Positions 20,275-29,912 of a stretch of DNA of 64,000 nucleotides are shown here, in pieces; within the stretch, counting starts at the first letter, position 1, and the number at the start of each line of letters is the position of its first letter. The notes under the pieces are model-generated. The model saw nothing but the letters and a program-made list of their open reading frames with translations, was not told the origin of the DNA and made no database searches. This stretch comes from Pseudopithomyces maydicus (Eukaryota > Ascomycota > Dothideomycetes > Pleosporales > Didymosphaeriaceae), in assembly GCA_026873275.1 (NCBI GenBank), contig JANTUC010000001.1, positions 1,302,001 to 1,366,000 of the forward strand. Direction: 5' to 3'. Made by a program: the position numbers and the translations under genes.

Positions 20275-21870
20275 ATGGCAGATACGGAGAAGGGGCCTTA
20301 CTACGAGGGCGCTCACCCCGCGTCGCCGGAATATGACGCATATCACCGCGACCATGAGCACGTCGTCGCCGCCGACAAGCTGCGCCGCGCCCTCTCGCCG
20401 CGCCAGGTGCAGATGATCGCAATCGGAGGCACCATTGGCACAGGCTTGTTTTTGGGCACGGGGAAGGCCCTCGCGACCGGTGGGCCCGCGTCGCTAGTCC
20501 TCTGCTACGCCATCGTCGGAGGCATCGTATTCGTGACCATGATGTGTCTGGGGGAAATGGCCGCCTTTGTCCCGGTTGCCGGATCGTTCTGCACTTTTGC
20601 CGGCCGCTTCGTGGACGACGCGTTTGGATTCGCTCTTACCTGGAATTATTGGTTCAACGATGTCGTGTCCACGGCGGCGGATCTGGTTGCGCTGCAGCTC
20701 TTGATGGAGTACTGGACCGAGACGTTTCCTTGGTACGCCATGGGTCTGATCGTTTGGGTGCTGATTGTGGCGGCCAACATCATCAACGTCCGAGCCTACG
20801 GCGAACTGGAGTACTGGCTGTGTCTGCTGAAAGTGGTGACCATAATCATTTTCATCATTCTCAGCATCGCAGTCAACGCAGGTGGAAATACCGCCCACGA
20901 GTACATTGGTGGAAAGAATTGGGTTATTGGCGATGCGCCGTTCGTGGGGGGCATTGGAGGCTTCGCATCCGTGTTTGTGACGGCGTCCTTTGCCTACGGT
21001 GGAACTGAATCTATCGCCATTACCGCTGGAGAGACCCGCGATCCCGCCCGACAGCTGCCGCGCGTCGTGAAGAACGTCTTTTGGCGCATCTTGCTCTTCT
21101 ACATCCTTGCGGCCATCATGATCGGTTTCAATGTCGCATACAATACCCCAGGCCTCAAGTCGAAGAGCATCGCCACCTCGCCATTCACCCTCGCATTCCA
21201 GATGGCCGGCTCCAACGTTGCTGGATCTTTCGTGAACGCCGTCATCCTGACCAGCGTTATTTCAGCCGGAAACCACGCTTTATTTGCGGGCAGCCGACTT
21301 CTGTACACCCTCGGCGTGAACGGCCACGCACCCAAGGTCTTCGCCAAATTGACACGCTTCCAGGTCCCCTGGGTCGCTGTGCTGTTCACGAGCATCCTCT
21401 CAGGTTTGCTTTTTGGCGCGAGTTTCATCGGCGCCGGCCAGCTCTGGACGTGGCTGCAGAATATCGTCGGCGTGTCCAATCAGTTGTCCTGGATCAGCAT
21501 TGGTATCGCGTCGCTCCGGTTCCGCGCCGGCCTCAAGGCACAGAACAAGGAACACCTGCTGCCGTTCAAGAACTGGACATATCCATGGGGTCCCATCGTC
21601 GCCATCGTGCTCAACAGCTTCCTTGTATTGGTGCAGGGATGGAGCTGCTTTAGCCCGACGTTTGCGCCCGTGGACTTCGTCAGCTACTACATTGAGCTGC
21701 CGGTCTTTGCGCTCATGTTCTTGGGGTGGAAACTAGTGAAGAGGACAAAGTTCGTCAGAACGTATGAGATGGATCTCGTGACCGATGTGTACACCAAAGA
21801 TGACTTCGAGCCAGAGGAAAAGGGGGTCAAGAGCTGGGGGAAACGAATAGGCACCTGGTTCTGCTTCTAG
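20275..21870 (+). CDS. Amino-acid permease (AAT/YAT family)
   Basis: Proton-coupled amino-acid uptake carrier, 531 aa in a single exon, about 12 transmembrane helices, plasma membrane. The cytosolic N-terminus ends LRRALSPRQVQMIAIGGTIG, the family hallmark at the start of helix 1 (GGTIGTGLFLGTG). The substrate-binding unwound region of helix 1 (GTG) and helix 6 (FAYGGTESIAITAGE) are intact, followed by the conserved cytosolic loop ETRDPARQLPRVVKNVFWRI. The later stretch SVISAGNHALFAGSRLLY is also typical. Length and order are normal for fungal general, proline or basic amino-acid permeases; the substrate cannot be read from sequence alone. The start at 20275 follows CGACATGG; no other ATG precedes the conserved part. 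Confidence 0.95.
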   Translation: MADTEKGPYYEGAHPASPEYDAYHRDHEHVVAADKLRRALSPRQVQMIAIGGTIGTGLFLGTGKALATGGPASLVLCYAIVGGIVFVTMMCLGEMAAFVPVAGSFCTFAGRFVDDAFGFALTWNYWFNDVVSTAADLVALQLLMEYWTETFPWYAMGLIVWVLIVAANIINVRAYGELEYWLCLLKVVTIIIFIILSIAVNAGGNTAHEYIGGKNWVIGDAPFVGGIGGFASVFVTASFAYGGTESIAITAGETRDPARQLPRVVKNVFWRILLFYILAAIMIGFNVAYNTPGLKSKSIATSPFTLAFQMAGSNVAGSFVNAVILTSVISAGNHALFAGSRLLYTLGVNGHAPKVFAKLTRFQVPWVAVLFTSILSGLLFGASFIGAGQLWTWLQNIVGVSNQLSWISIGIASLRFRAGLKAQNKEHLLPFKNWTYPWGPIVAIVLNSFLVLVQGWSCFSPTFAPVDFVSYYIELPVFALMFLGWKLVKRTKFVRTYEMDLVTDVYTKDDFEPEEKGVKSWGKRIGTWFCF

Positions 21871-23159
21871 TCAGGCATCGGCAGAGTTTCTTGGTCGAAT
21901 GCACCTGCACTCTCTCTACTGTACTGTATATATCTCCGATAATCTTAATCCCGAAAGATGCATGCTCGTAACACCAGAGCACCCTGTCGAGAACTTTCTC
22001 CCACGTCACGTCTGGACCGATCTGTAATGTCGTGCCAATTTCCACAACTGCAGCAATTCCAACAAACTGCGCCGGAACTCGGCCAAGTTCCCTCCTCCCC
22101 CTCTCCTCGCACTCCCATCGCGCCGCCATCATCTCCTCGGACGTGCAGCCCCACAACCCACACCACCCACGCGGCCAACGTCTGAAGCAATCGATAACGT
22201 CCATCAAAGTATATCATATCGACAACGAAACGAACGCCAACGATATGCGGCCAGGGGAAACACATCAAACCAGGCTGACGGGAGATCCACACGGCGCTAC
22301 GCCACGAGGTGTGTCCGACGCCGCACCATGTTTTTTGCGCTACCTCGGACCCACCCCCGCGGCCCAATGGCGCGCGTGGCCCAGCAGAAATGTTTCATGA
22401 GTTGAATCTGGGTCGGGCTAGGGGCGGCTCGCGAAAACTGGGGGAGGTGCTTGTGGCCAACCAGATGGAGGGGTGATGCGGTGGTGGTAATGTGTAGATG
22501 TGTAAACGAAACGATGTCGGGACTGCGGTGAGCCAGCGGAATGTATACAGTACAGTGTAATGTGTACCTTTACATACACGTTTTCATCATCAGCCTCGGA
22601 ACCAGCGGCACCATTTCTGTTCCTCTCTGCTTATTAAAATCCTCATCTTACTCACGCGGCTCCGATGGGGGAGAGAAAAAATCGGGCCTTCTGACCAAGA
22701 CATGGCGAAATGAGGTGCGCATCCAACTTGCCGTGCGGCTCATCCGGTACCTGTCGTAGGCATCTTTCCTCACGGGCCGGACCCTCGACCGGTGGGTACA
22801 AGGCAGTCGTTAACGCGCGCTACCATGCTGCCGTAGCTCTCGGTAGTCCTGCATCTTTGCACCGCCTAGTTCCAAACGCGCAAGTCCGTCCGCCCTTCCA
22901 ATCTCACGCCCCCTCTATGTACATACACTAGCCCCCATCAAAGTCCTATAACGCTCTTTAGCGGGGCGCCCTGGAGGGAGGGAGGTTGCTATAAGGTTCT
23001 GGGCATTTCCGTTTCGGTAGGGGTTTTTTCTTGCTTCTTGCTTTCATGTAGCCTGCGCTCCTTTCGGCTTCACATATCGCATTTTTGCTTTCTAGTCACT
23101 CCTTCTTTTACGCAGAATTTGCGTAGCCATTCCTTTTACAAAACAAACACACGATCAAC
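21871..23159. other. Intergenic, promoter side of the secreted protein gene
   Basis: About 1.3 kb with no supported gene; open frames at 21945-22400 on both strands are chance frames. A TATA-like CTATAAG lies near 22990, about 170 bp before the next start, followed by a T/C-rich leader. Nothing else was seen. Confidence 0.45.
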
Positions 23160-24229
23160 ATGATGATGCACTGGTGCACTCTCTCCCTCGCCCTGGCCGC
23201 GCCAGTTCTCTCCCTCCCCTTCGATTGGCGTGTCGGTGAACCCCTCGGATTCACACGGCCCCATGCCTCTAGCCCGTCAACCACAACCATCTCTGCGGGC
23301 ACCTCCCCTCTCCATCTCCCTCTCCCTCTGCTCCTGCCGCTTCCGCTGCCGCTGCCTCCTCTTCTTCCTCGTCATCTGGCTCCGCAGACATCGTCTCCGC
23401 CAAGTCCGCCAAAGCCGGCACCGCCCGCGCCATCTGGCTCTGGAACTCGGACATCATCCAGGATGACGCCGAAGTCGAAACTTTCATCTCCAAGATGACG
23501 GACCCCAAGCACCCGTTCCAGACCGTCCTCGCCCTCATCGACCGCGACATGGGCCTCGCCCCCTGGACCTCCTTCATCAAGAAGTGCAACGCCGCCGGCC
23601 TCCAAGTCGAGGGGCTCATGGGCGACAAGCAATGGATCAAGGGATCCGTCACCGACGACGGCCCCACCCTCGCCCACGAGCTCGAGTGGATCAAGTCCTA
23701 CCAGGCTGCTGCGCCGTCCGACGCCAAGCTCGCGGGTGTCCACCTCGACGTCGAGCCCTGGGCGCTCGACGACTTCGACGCCAACAAGGCCGAGTACGTC
23801 GCCGAGCTGCAGTCCATCGTCTCCGCCGTCAAGGAAGTCACCTCCCCGCTGGGCCTGCCCCTCGGCGCCGATCTCCCCTTCTGGGGCAACACGGTAGCCT
23901 GCGGCGACAGCACGCTTGATACCTGCCTGCTTGGCGACCTCGACTACGTGACCTTCATGACCTACCGCAACACGGCGACCTCGCTGCTGGGCATAGCAGA
24001 CCCTGTGCTGGCTGCGGTGAAGAAGGTGGATGCCAACATGCCGGTGTGGCTGTCCGTGGAGACGAGCAGCGAGTGTGCCGACGTGAGCTTGATCTCGTAC
24101 GCGGGCAAGACGCTGAGCAACCTTGTTGGGGATCTGGCCAAGATTGCGAGCGGCGCCGAGAAGACGGCACCGAGCTTCAAGGGCATTGCTGTGCATAGCT
24201 ATCAGGATTTCAAGGAGATGAGTGGGTAG
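23160..24229 (+). CDS. Secreted TIM-barrel-like protein of unknown activity (DxE motif), frame uncertain near N-terminus
   Basis: The start ATG at 23160 gives MMMHWCTLSLALAAPVLSLP, a convincing signal peptide. The main frame ends at 24229 and carries the folded part: ARAIWLWNSDIIQDD, FQTVLALIDRDMG, a strand KLAGVHLDVEPWALDDF with an acidic D-x-E pair of glycosidase type, LPLGADLPFWGNTVACGDST with a paired Cys, and LDYVTFMTYRNTA. This strand/helix alternation and the acid positions suggest a (beta/alpha)8 glycoside hydrolase-like barrel, but I cannot assign a family. Signal peptide and barrel are in different frames. The switch lies in the low-complexity Pro/Ser/Ala linker at about 23236-23340. 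Either a 41-nt intron (GTCGGT...CTCTAG, 23232-23272 region) or a one-base indel in the CT-rich repeat joins them. Neither is certain. Confidence 0.65.
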
Positions 24230-25002
24230 AGGGTGCTGTGAGATGGGATCAATTGGGATGGGACGGAAAGGGTTGGAATGGTATGGGATGGGATAGGGTG
24301 ACTGGATCATCATCACACATGCATGCATGCGTACGATGCCACGAGTAACGGTTTTTTTCATCTTCACTTCTCCTGGGATGGTTTGGGATTGGAAGGGCTG
24401 GCTGGCGCTGGCTCAACGAAGCCATGCGCCCAGGTCCCGGATTTTTGTTCACTTCGACTGAGAGGCTGCCACGGTAGCATTAAAAAATGAAGAGGACATA
24501 TGTCCTTGGTTGTTCTTGTTCCTCACTGATGTTCTTGTTCTTCACTGATTGTATTGCGGCGAGCGTGATTTTGCATCCCGTACGTGTCCAAGTGTCTCAG
24601 CGCCTCTTTTCTTGAGCCATTGTTCCTTCATTTGCGCTAGTCAGAGGTGGATGACCTCCGCGGTAGACCAGAGTTGACATCCCAGCTAGTTAGCTGCTGC
24701 TAGTGGAGTTTTCCACCTCACTAGGCACTCCGGTCCTCAGGCGTCCAGTGAAGAAGTTTCGACGTATCCATTTCTCCCACTTCATATGTACCTTTGGATC
24801 TTGTGTACAATTTCCCACCTCTAACAAATTGCCGTGAAATAGAGAAGCGTCCCCTCCAATAACCAAAAAGGCCGTGGCAAAGACGCAGCCTACCATCTCA
24901 CGCCATATCATCCGATACGGCCATGTAGTGATGTGGTACCTCAGATAGCCACCATTCAGAATGCAGCATTGCACAACATAGGCATATTCCCTTACAACTT
25001 GA
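24230..25002. other. Convergent intergenic region
   Basis: Between two converging genes. It begins with a degenerate GGGAT/GGAAT repeat at about 24240-24300 and contains a short duplicated phrase (GTTCTTGTTCNTCACTGAT) near 24510-24550. A minus-strand open frame at 24690-24974 shows no protein character. Confidence 0.45.
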
Positions 25003-26961
25003 TCATTTCCAGGCTGCGATCCTCACAACCGCCTCCTCCGTCCCATACACCCTCAGCGTATTTCCAAACTCGCTCCAAAACTCCGCATCCCATGCTGGAA
25101 TCATCTCCATGGGCTCCCTCTGCCTCGTCTCGATGTCAACCCAACTACTCGAGTCGGGAAGGTCGATGTTGTCTTGCCAAGACGGCGTTGGTGCAACGAG
25201 CGTATCTTCGTCTTCTTCAGAAGAAGTCGAAGGGTCGTGATCATCGAGACTGAGCTGTTCAAAGGGGTTGCGAGTGTTGAAGCGGGTGTTTGGTGCAAGC
25301 GGCGCGACCTTGGACTTTTGCTGTTTCTTTGCTTTCGATTTGGCCTTTGCCGGGGTTGGTTTTTCCTTTACGGCAACGAGTTCCTGGTGTGATGGCTCTG
25401 GTCGTTTGGAGTGCTGAGTCTTATCGATGCCCGGACGAGAAAGAGCGGACTTGAAGCTTCCGTCCGAGTCGCTGTCGTGCTTTTTCGACTGACGATCTAT
25501 GTCTAGCTTCGCGGCGAGACGTAGGAGAATCGTGGCCGTGAGCATGCTGTCGAACCCAGCTTCGTGGAATTTTGCCTCGTCGTGATATTTGCGATGGGCA
25601 GAGTGCGTCACGATCTCTGGAAGAGGCTGGGTTGCTAAGCCTTCTGCGATCTTCTGCAGGGTCGGGGAAGCGTGGAGGTCGCCTTCGTCGTGAGTGGCGA
25701 GGTATTTGGTGTCTACGATCCTTGGGAAGATTCGATGCAGTGCCTCGCAGAAGCCGTCCAACGTATCCGGCAATTCTCCCACGAACGAGCGATAAAAGTA
25801 GACCAAATCAGTAAACATGTTGTGGCCCACTAGTACGGGCTTGTGCTCTTGGAGGCGGTTCTGGGCCCGGTGAAATCGTTCCGTAGTGTTCGCACCCTCA
25901 GCCATGATGTATGCAGCTGTGTATTTACCAAAGTAGCGCGGATCTACTTGGTGAATGTCACCATCAGCTGCGAGAGCCTCAAAAATCCAACGGAAACCGG
26001 TTTGCTTTGCGATGTTTTCCTTGATTCTACGTCTGGTCCTCCGCCTGTTCTCCTCTTCCCGGGCCTCATCATAGTAGATGATTCTGATACACTCATTGCG
26101 ACCTATGCTCACCAGATCAGGGAATTCGGCACGAACAAGCTGGTGAACCTGAGACTTGTCAAAAACACGGAAAAGGGAGTATTGTGCAGGCTGTCACATA
26201 ATATAACCCGGAGTGAGGGCAGGGCAAGTTGCTGCTACATACCAGACGTTTTTCGAAGCGCGTGATAACCTGCTCCCGAGGTAGTTTGGCGAGACCCGTA
26301 TGGGTGGTGATCTCCAACATGTCCAGGTCAGTCGCATCCTTCCATGCTACGATGGCCTCTCTAGCGCGGCGAACAAAGTCTAACGACTCCACATCAGTCT
26401 CTTTGAGCTGAAGGTCGGCGTGGTCGGGCTTCTTCTCCGAACGCTCGTTGAGCCTCTTCTGAACAGCTACGGGAGTGTTAGCTGCCAGTACAACTTTTTA
26501 GCTGCTGCACTTCACACACCGAGAGCTTCTTCTCTCGAAAGGTACTGTACGCCGCGAAACAAAGAAGCTTCTAGATTGAAGCCATGGTTGTGAAGAAAGG
26601 TGGCGGCGCCGGTCTGGATGCGGAACTCGCGCTCCATATCCAGCTGGAGGGTTTCGTTAAGCAACGGGCTGATGGCGATGTTGTAGGGCTTCAGCGTGTA
26701 TTTGTTAGACGCATAGTCGAAACGAGCACATGTGATGCCAGCCTGCAGTATGGAGAAGCGGCCAGCGGCGTCTTTGGTCTCCTGGTAGCGGTCTTCAAGG
26801 GGTTTGCGCTCGTTGTTGGTTCGAGGCCTCCATTGCTCTTTCCCGGGCAGGCGCGATGGGATACCCGTGAGCTCCAAGTCGAACGACACGAAGTCGGCCT
26901 CGGAAATGGCGACCAGCAGCTCAATCAGCTGGTGGGGATACGAACTTGCGTCGATGTCCAT
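25003..26961 (-). CDS. PARN/CAF1-family poly(A) ribonuclease-like protein
   Basis: DEDD-type 3'-5' exoribonuclease that would shorten poly(A) tails; 617 aa. Three exons on the minus strand: 26961-26520, 26466-26243, 26190-25003; all introns are 52-53 nt with GT-AG ends. The first catalytic pair is in DFVSFDLELTGIP (Asp28 and Glu30). HKPVLVGHNMFTDLVYFYRS carries the second Asp. KFHEAGFDSMLTATILLRLA carries the terminal His/Asp of the exonuclease fold. The C-terminal third (after about residue 440) is basic then acidic and probably disordered (KAKSKAKKQQKSK), ending with a conserved-looking WDAEFWSEFGNTLRVYGTEE. An R3H domain, seen in animal PARN, is not apparent. Start chosen at the first Met, 26 residues before the conserved strand. 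It is divergent from PEX26 with about 580 bp between them. Confidence 0.9.
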
Positions 26962-27545
26962 GGCGATGGTGGTGATGGGGGATCAGGCAAGCATCAGCTG
27001 GACCAGCAGGTACCAAGGTTGGTTTTCTATCCACGACACGGTGGCGAGGGCCGAACTCGCTAGCAGATAAACAACGGCGGGGTGGCGCACGACAAACGAT
27101 GAGCGCGTGAGAGACAGCAGGAGAGTCAGTGATGCATCGAGGGCTACGGGCTGCGACGGTGAGTTAGTTGGCCTAGCGTGGGTGACGGGCACGAGCAAGA
27201 CAGGCGGCAGCATGTGTCAGGCGATTGCTTGCGGGAGGCAGGCAAGCGGGTTTTTCTGCGGCCGCATCCGACCAGACAGGCGCAAACGCATCTCGGCGGT
27301 GGCAAGGCCAGCTGCAGGGACGGCGGGACGTCGCATGGTGGTGGTGTTGTGGCAGGTAATTGTTGTTGAACTGGATACCTACAAACTAGCTGGTCTAGCG
27401 GTGGCTGGTGAATTGCATTGCAGCGCCAAGGACTCAGTCGCGCTCAACTTCCGAACCTCGGCTGACGGCTCGCCCAGGTGCACATTCCTGGGGTAGCGGT
27501 CAACAACACAAAGAGGAGGGCAAGCGACATGCACTGATCACCCCC
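26962..27545. other. Divergent promoter region, PARN-like / PEX26
   Basis: About 580 bp separating two divergent starts. Open frames here are continuations of the flanking frames. No distinct motif was recognised. Confidence 0.45.
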
Positions 27546-28898
27546 ATGGCGGCCATGTACGAGGACCTGACCAGCTCGCGCAGCCTGGGCGCCTCCGTCT
27601 CGTCGCTGGCGTCGTCGCGCCAGCACTCGCAGCAGATCGCCAAAGCATACCGCCAGGCCGCCCAGCTGTTCCTCACCCGTCGCCTGCCCGAGGCCCTCTC
27701 CACCATCGAGCCCATCATCACGCCGCCGCCCCAGAACGACCAGCTCGACCAGAACGACCCCGACCTCGCCGCCTATGCGCCCATCGCCGCCGCCTCGCGC
27801 GGCACCCGCGTCAAGGTCTGGAGCTTCTACCTGACCTTCCTCAATGCCGTCGTGGAGCTGGGCGCCGAGGAGGGCAAGCTGGCCTTTGGGAGCACGAGAT
27901 GGAAGCAATTGGTCTCCAAGTGCCGCGATGGCAGCGTCTGGGACGACGTGGTGCGCGATGGATATGCCCACGTCGAGGGCGACGTCGATGCCGAGGTCGT
28001 CGTCAACCTGTGCGTCTTGCCTGGATGTTGTATACACACTCGAACATTGGACTGACAGATCACAGTGCAACCCTGCTGCTCACACACTCCCCTCCCAGCG
28101 GCTGAACCAGCAGAAGCTGGAAACGTATCTCTCCGCTTCGGCAAATCCCACCTTCGACATATCCTCCCACATGTCTTCCTCGGCATACCTCCAGCGACGC
28201 CCCAGCCACCAGAACGGCGGCACAGACACCCCCGGGACCTCAACACCCGTCTGAAGCTCCTCGAGCTCTACACCCTGCATGTTCTCCCACGCAATGACGA
28301 ATGGGACTATGCCCGCGAGTTCATCTCCATGTCCGAGGTCCTGGACGACGAGCGCAAGGAAGCCTTCCTGCTCGCCCTCCACTCGCTCAAAGAGGAAAAA
28401 GAAGACGCAGAGAAGCGCGAGGAGCGCCTCCGCCAACAGCAACAAGAGCAGCTGGAGCAGCGCCGCCGCGAGACAGAAGCCCGCCGCCTGGAACAGTCCC
28501 GCGCCGAAGACGAGCGGAGAAAACGCGAAGAGGAAAATCGCCGCCAGCCACGCGGCTCCGATGAGGTCTTCCGGAAGCAGAACACCCAGCGTGCACCGCC
28601 AGCAGCCGCCCCGTCGCGTGCATCGCGTCCCCCTGCCAAGAAGGCCGCCAGTCCGCCGCCTAGCTTGTATCATCGGGCGGCCGCGCTGTTGGCCTCGGTG
28701 CAGGCTGCGCTGGCCAACACGGCCCACTCCATGACGGCGAATCCCATGGCCTTCTTCCGCACTCTGTTATTCCTGCTTGCATTTTCGCTGGCCATGGGAC
28801 GGCGCGATCTTCGCGAGCGCGTTTTACGCATCTTGAGGGCGGCGTGGGATAAGGTGCGTCGTACTGTGGGGATGGGTGTCAAGGTGTCTTATATATGA
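27546..28898 (+). CDS. PEX26: PEX26-like tail-anchored peroxin, frame broken in a C run
   Basis: Peroxisomal membrane receptor that recruits the PEX1/PEX6 AAA-ATPase for recycling of import receptors. Exon 1 is 27546-28009 (MAAMYEDLTSSRSLGASV, then helical repeats such as AKAYRQAAQLFLTRRLPEAL). The intron starts GTGCGT at 28010; the acceptor at 28058 keeps the frame into RLNQQKLETYLSASANP. At the C run 28229-28233 the frame is lost after GGTDTP; one extra C would give RDLNTRLKLLELYTLHVLP, present in the next frame, which then runs to 28898. This part holds a long charged coiled coil (KEEKEDAEKREERLRQQQQE), a basic linker and one C-terminal membrane helix (FFRTLLFLLAFSLAMGRRDL) followed by a short basic end, the layout of a tail-anchored protein. 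The name rests on this layout and on my memory of fungal PEX26. The break is most likely an indel error. Confidence 0.68.
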
Positions 28899-29005
28899 TG
28901 AAAATGTTCTGTTGTTATCGGTTTTTACTTTATTTATTTTTTTATCATTGTTTTGTGGAAGTTTGCGATGGAAGGTTATTGGATACCCTTCTTGTATCAT
29001 ATCTT

Positions 29006-29058
29006 TGGATGGAGGGACGGATGGATGATTCGATGGATGGATGGATGGATGGATGGAT
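29006..29058. repeat. GGAT tetranucleotide microsatellite
   Basis: Interrupted tandem GGAT units, with the cleanest run of five or six units at about 29032-29056. It lies in the 3' flank of the PEX26-like gene. Confidence 0.8.
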
Positions 29059-29829
29059 AGGATCTGCATCGCGTTAGCGCTACTATAATAAATCCATACC
29101 ATGAAGAAGTATACGTACTGTGCTGCTCGTTTGAGTGAGGCTGGTTCTGGTTGGCCTTGACAGTCTGAAAGTTCTTTCAAACGGTTCGATGATTGGTGTG
29201 GGTGGCGGGAGAAGTGTAGCTCAAATACGAGAAACACTTATTCGATTCATTGCATCGTGCTGGCGTGAGCAGCTTGCGTGAAGAAGTCCCAAGCTGCGAG
29301 GCTGAACATGGTATCTCGTACAGTAACGCTCTTATCTTTTCAAAGCTTCACACTAAGACCCTGAAGTCGACAGGATATAACAACTCGAGTTCAGTGAAGC
29401 TCGTTACATAGCGATGTATATATAGTCTCTGCCTAGATAAAAGAAGGTCCACCCGTTATTCCATAAATATGCACGTTGAGAATTCGAAGCGTTGTTCGCG
29501 AACCTCGTGTTGCCTGTCTGCGGTGTAACATCGTCTTACGATGCATGTATCCATCAAGCCTACCTTTCGTATATTGCTTCACTAATCTAATTGGCCTGAC
29601 GGGCTGATTTTGCATAACTCCGTATGATTCAGGTATTCAAATCTCGCCCCCCACCTCGCCCCCGTGGACAGGTAACATTGGCGTAAGCAGGGGAAAGCCA
29701 CTTCTGCGCGCACAGTGTGCTTCGATCTTGACACCTATCAATCCCGCTTTGAATCGTCATCTTCACCAAAGGCACCCTTCCATTACTGCCTCAAACTTAC
29801 ATGGTGTGAATAAACCAACCGAACTCCTC

Positions 29830-29837
29830 TATAAAAG
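29830..29837 (+). promoter_or_regulatory. TATA box of the STAND-N/EF-hand gene
   Basis: TATAAAAG, 83 bp upstream of the predicted start at 29913. Spacing and sequence are typical for a fungal TATA element with a short leader. Confidence 0.5.
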
Positions 29838-29912
29838 TGTGCGAGGTCGCCATTCATTCGCTGACTTGTGTATTGGATTGGATCTGCTAGACTAGGCTAG
29901 GCGGAGAGTCAA

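Larger units (their letters stand above)
28899..29912. other. Intergenic with GGAT tandem repeat
   Basis: About 1 kb without a gene. A GGAT tetranucleotide microsatellite with interruptions lies at about 29006-29058. The last 100 bp are the promoter of the next gene. Confidence 0.5.

Noticed and set aside
22032..22400. Plus-strand frame of 122 codons downstream of the permease
   Set aside because: Low-complexity and rich in Pro/Thr/His without structure; probably untranslated region.
24690..24974. Minus-strand frame of 94 codons between the barrel gene and the PARN-like gene
   Set aside because: No protein-like pattern, AT/GC composition of intergenic type, and no homologous features recognised.
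28080..28727. Minus-strand frame of 215 codons over the PEX26-like gene
   Set aside because: It is the shadow of the coiled-coil coding region, giving poly-Leu and poly-Ala.
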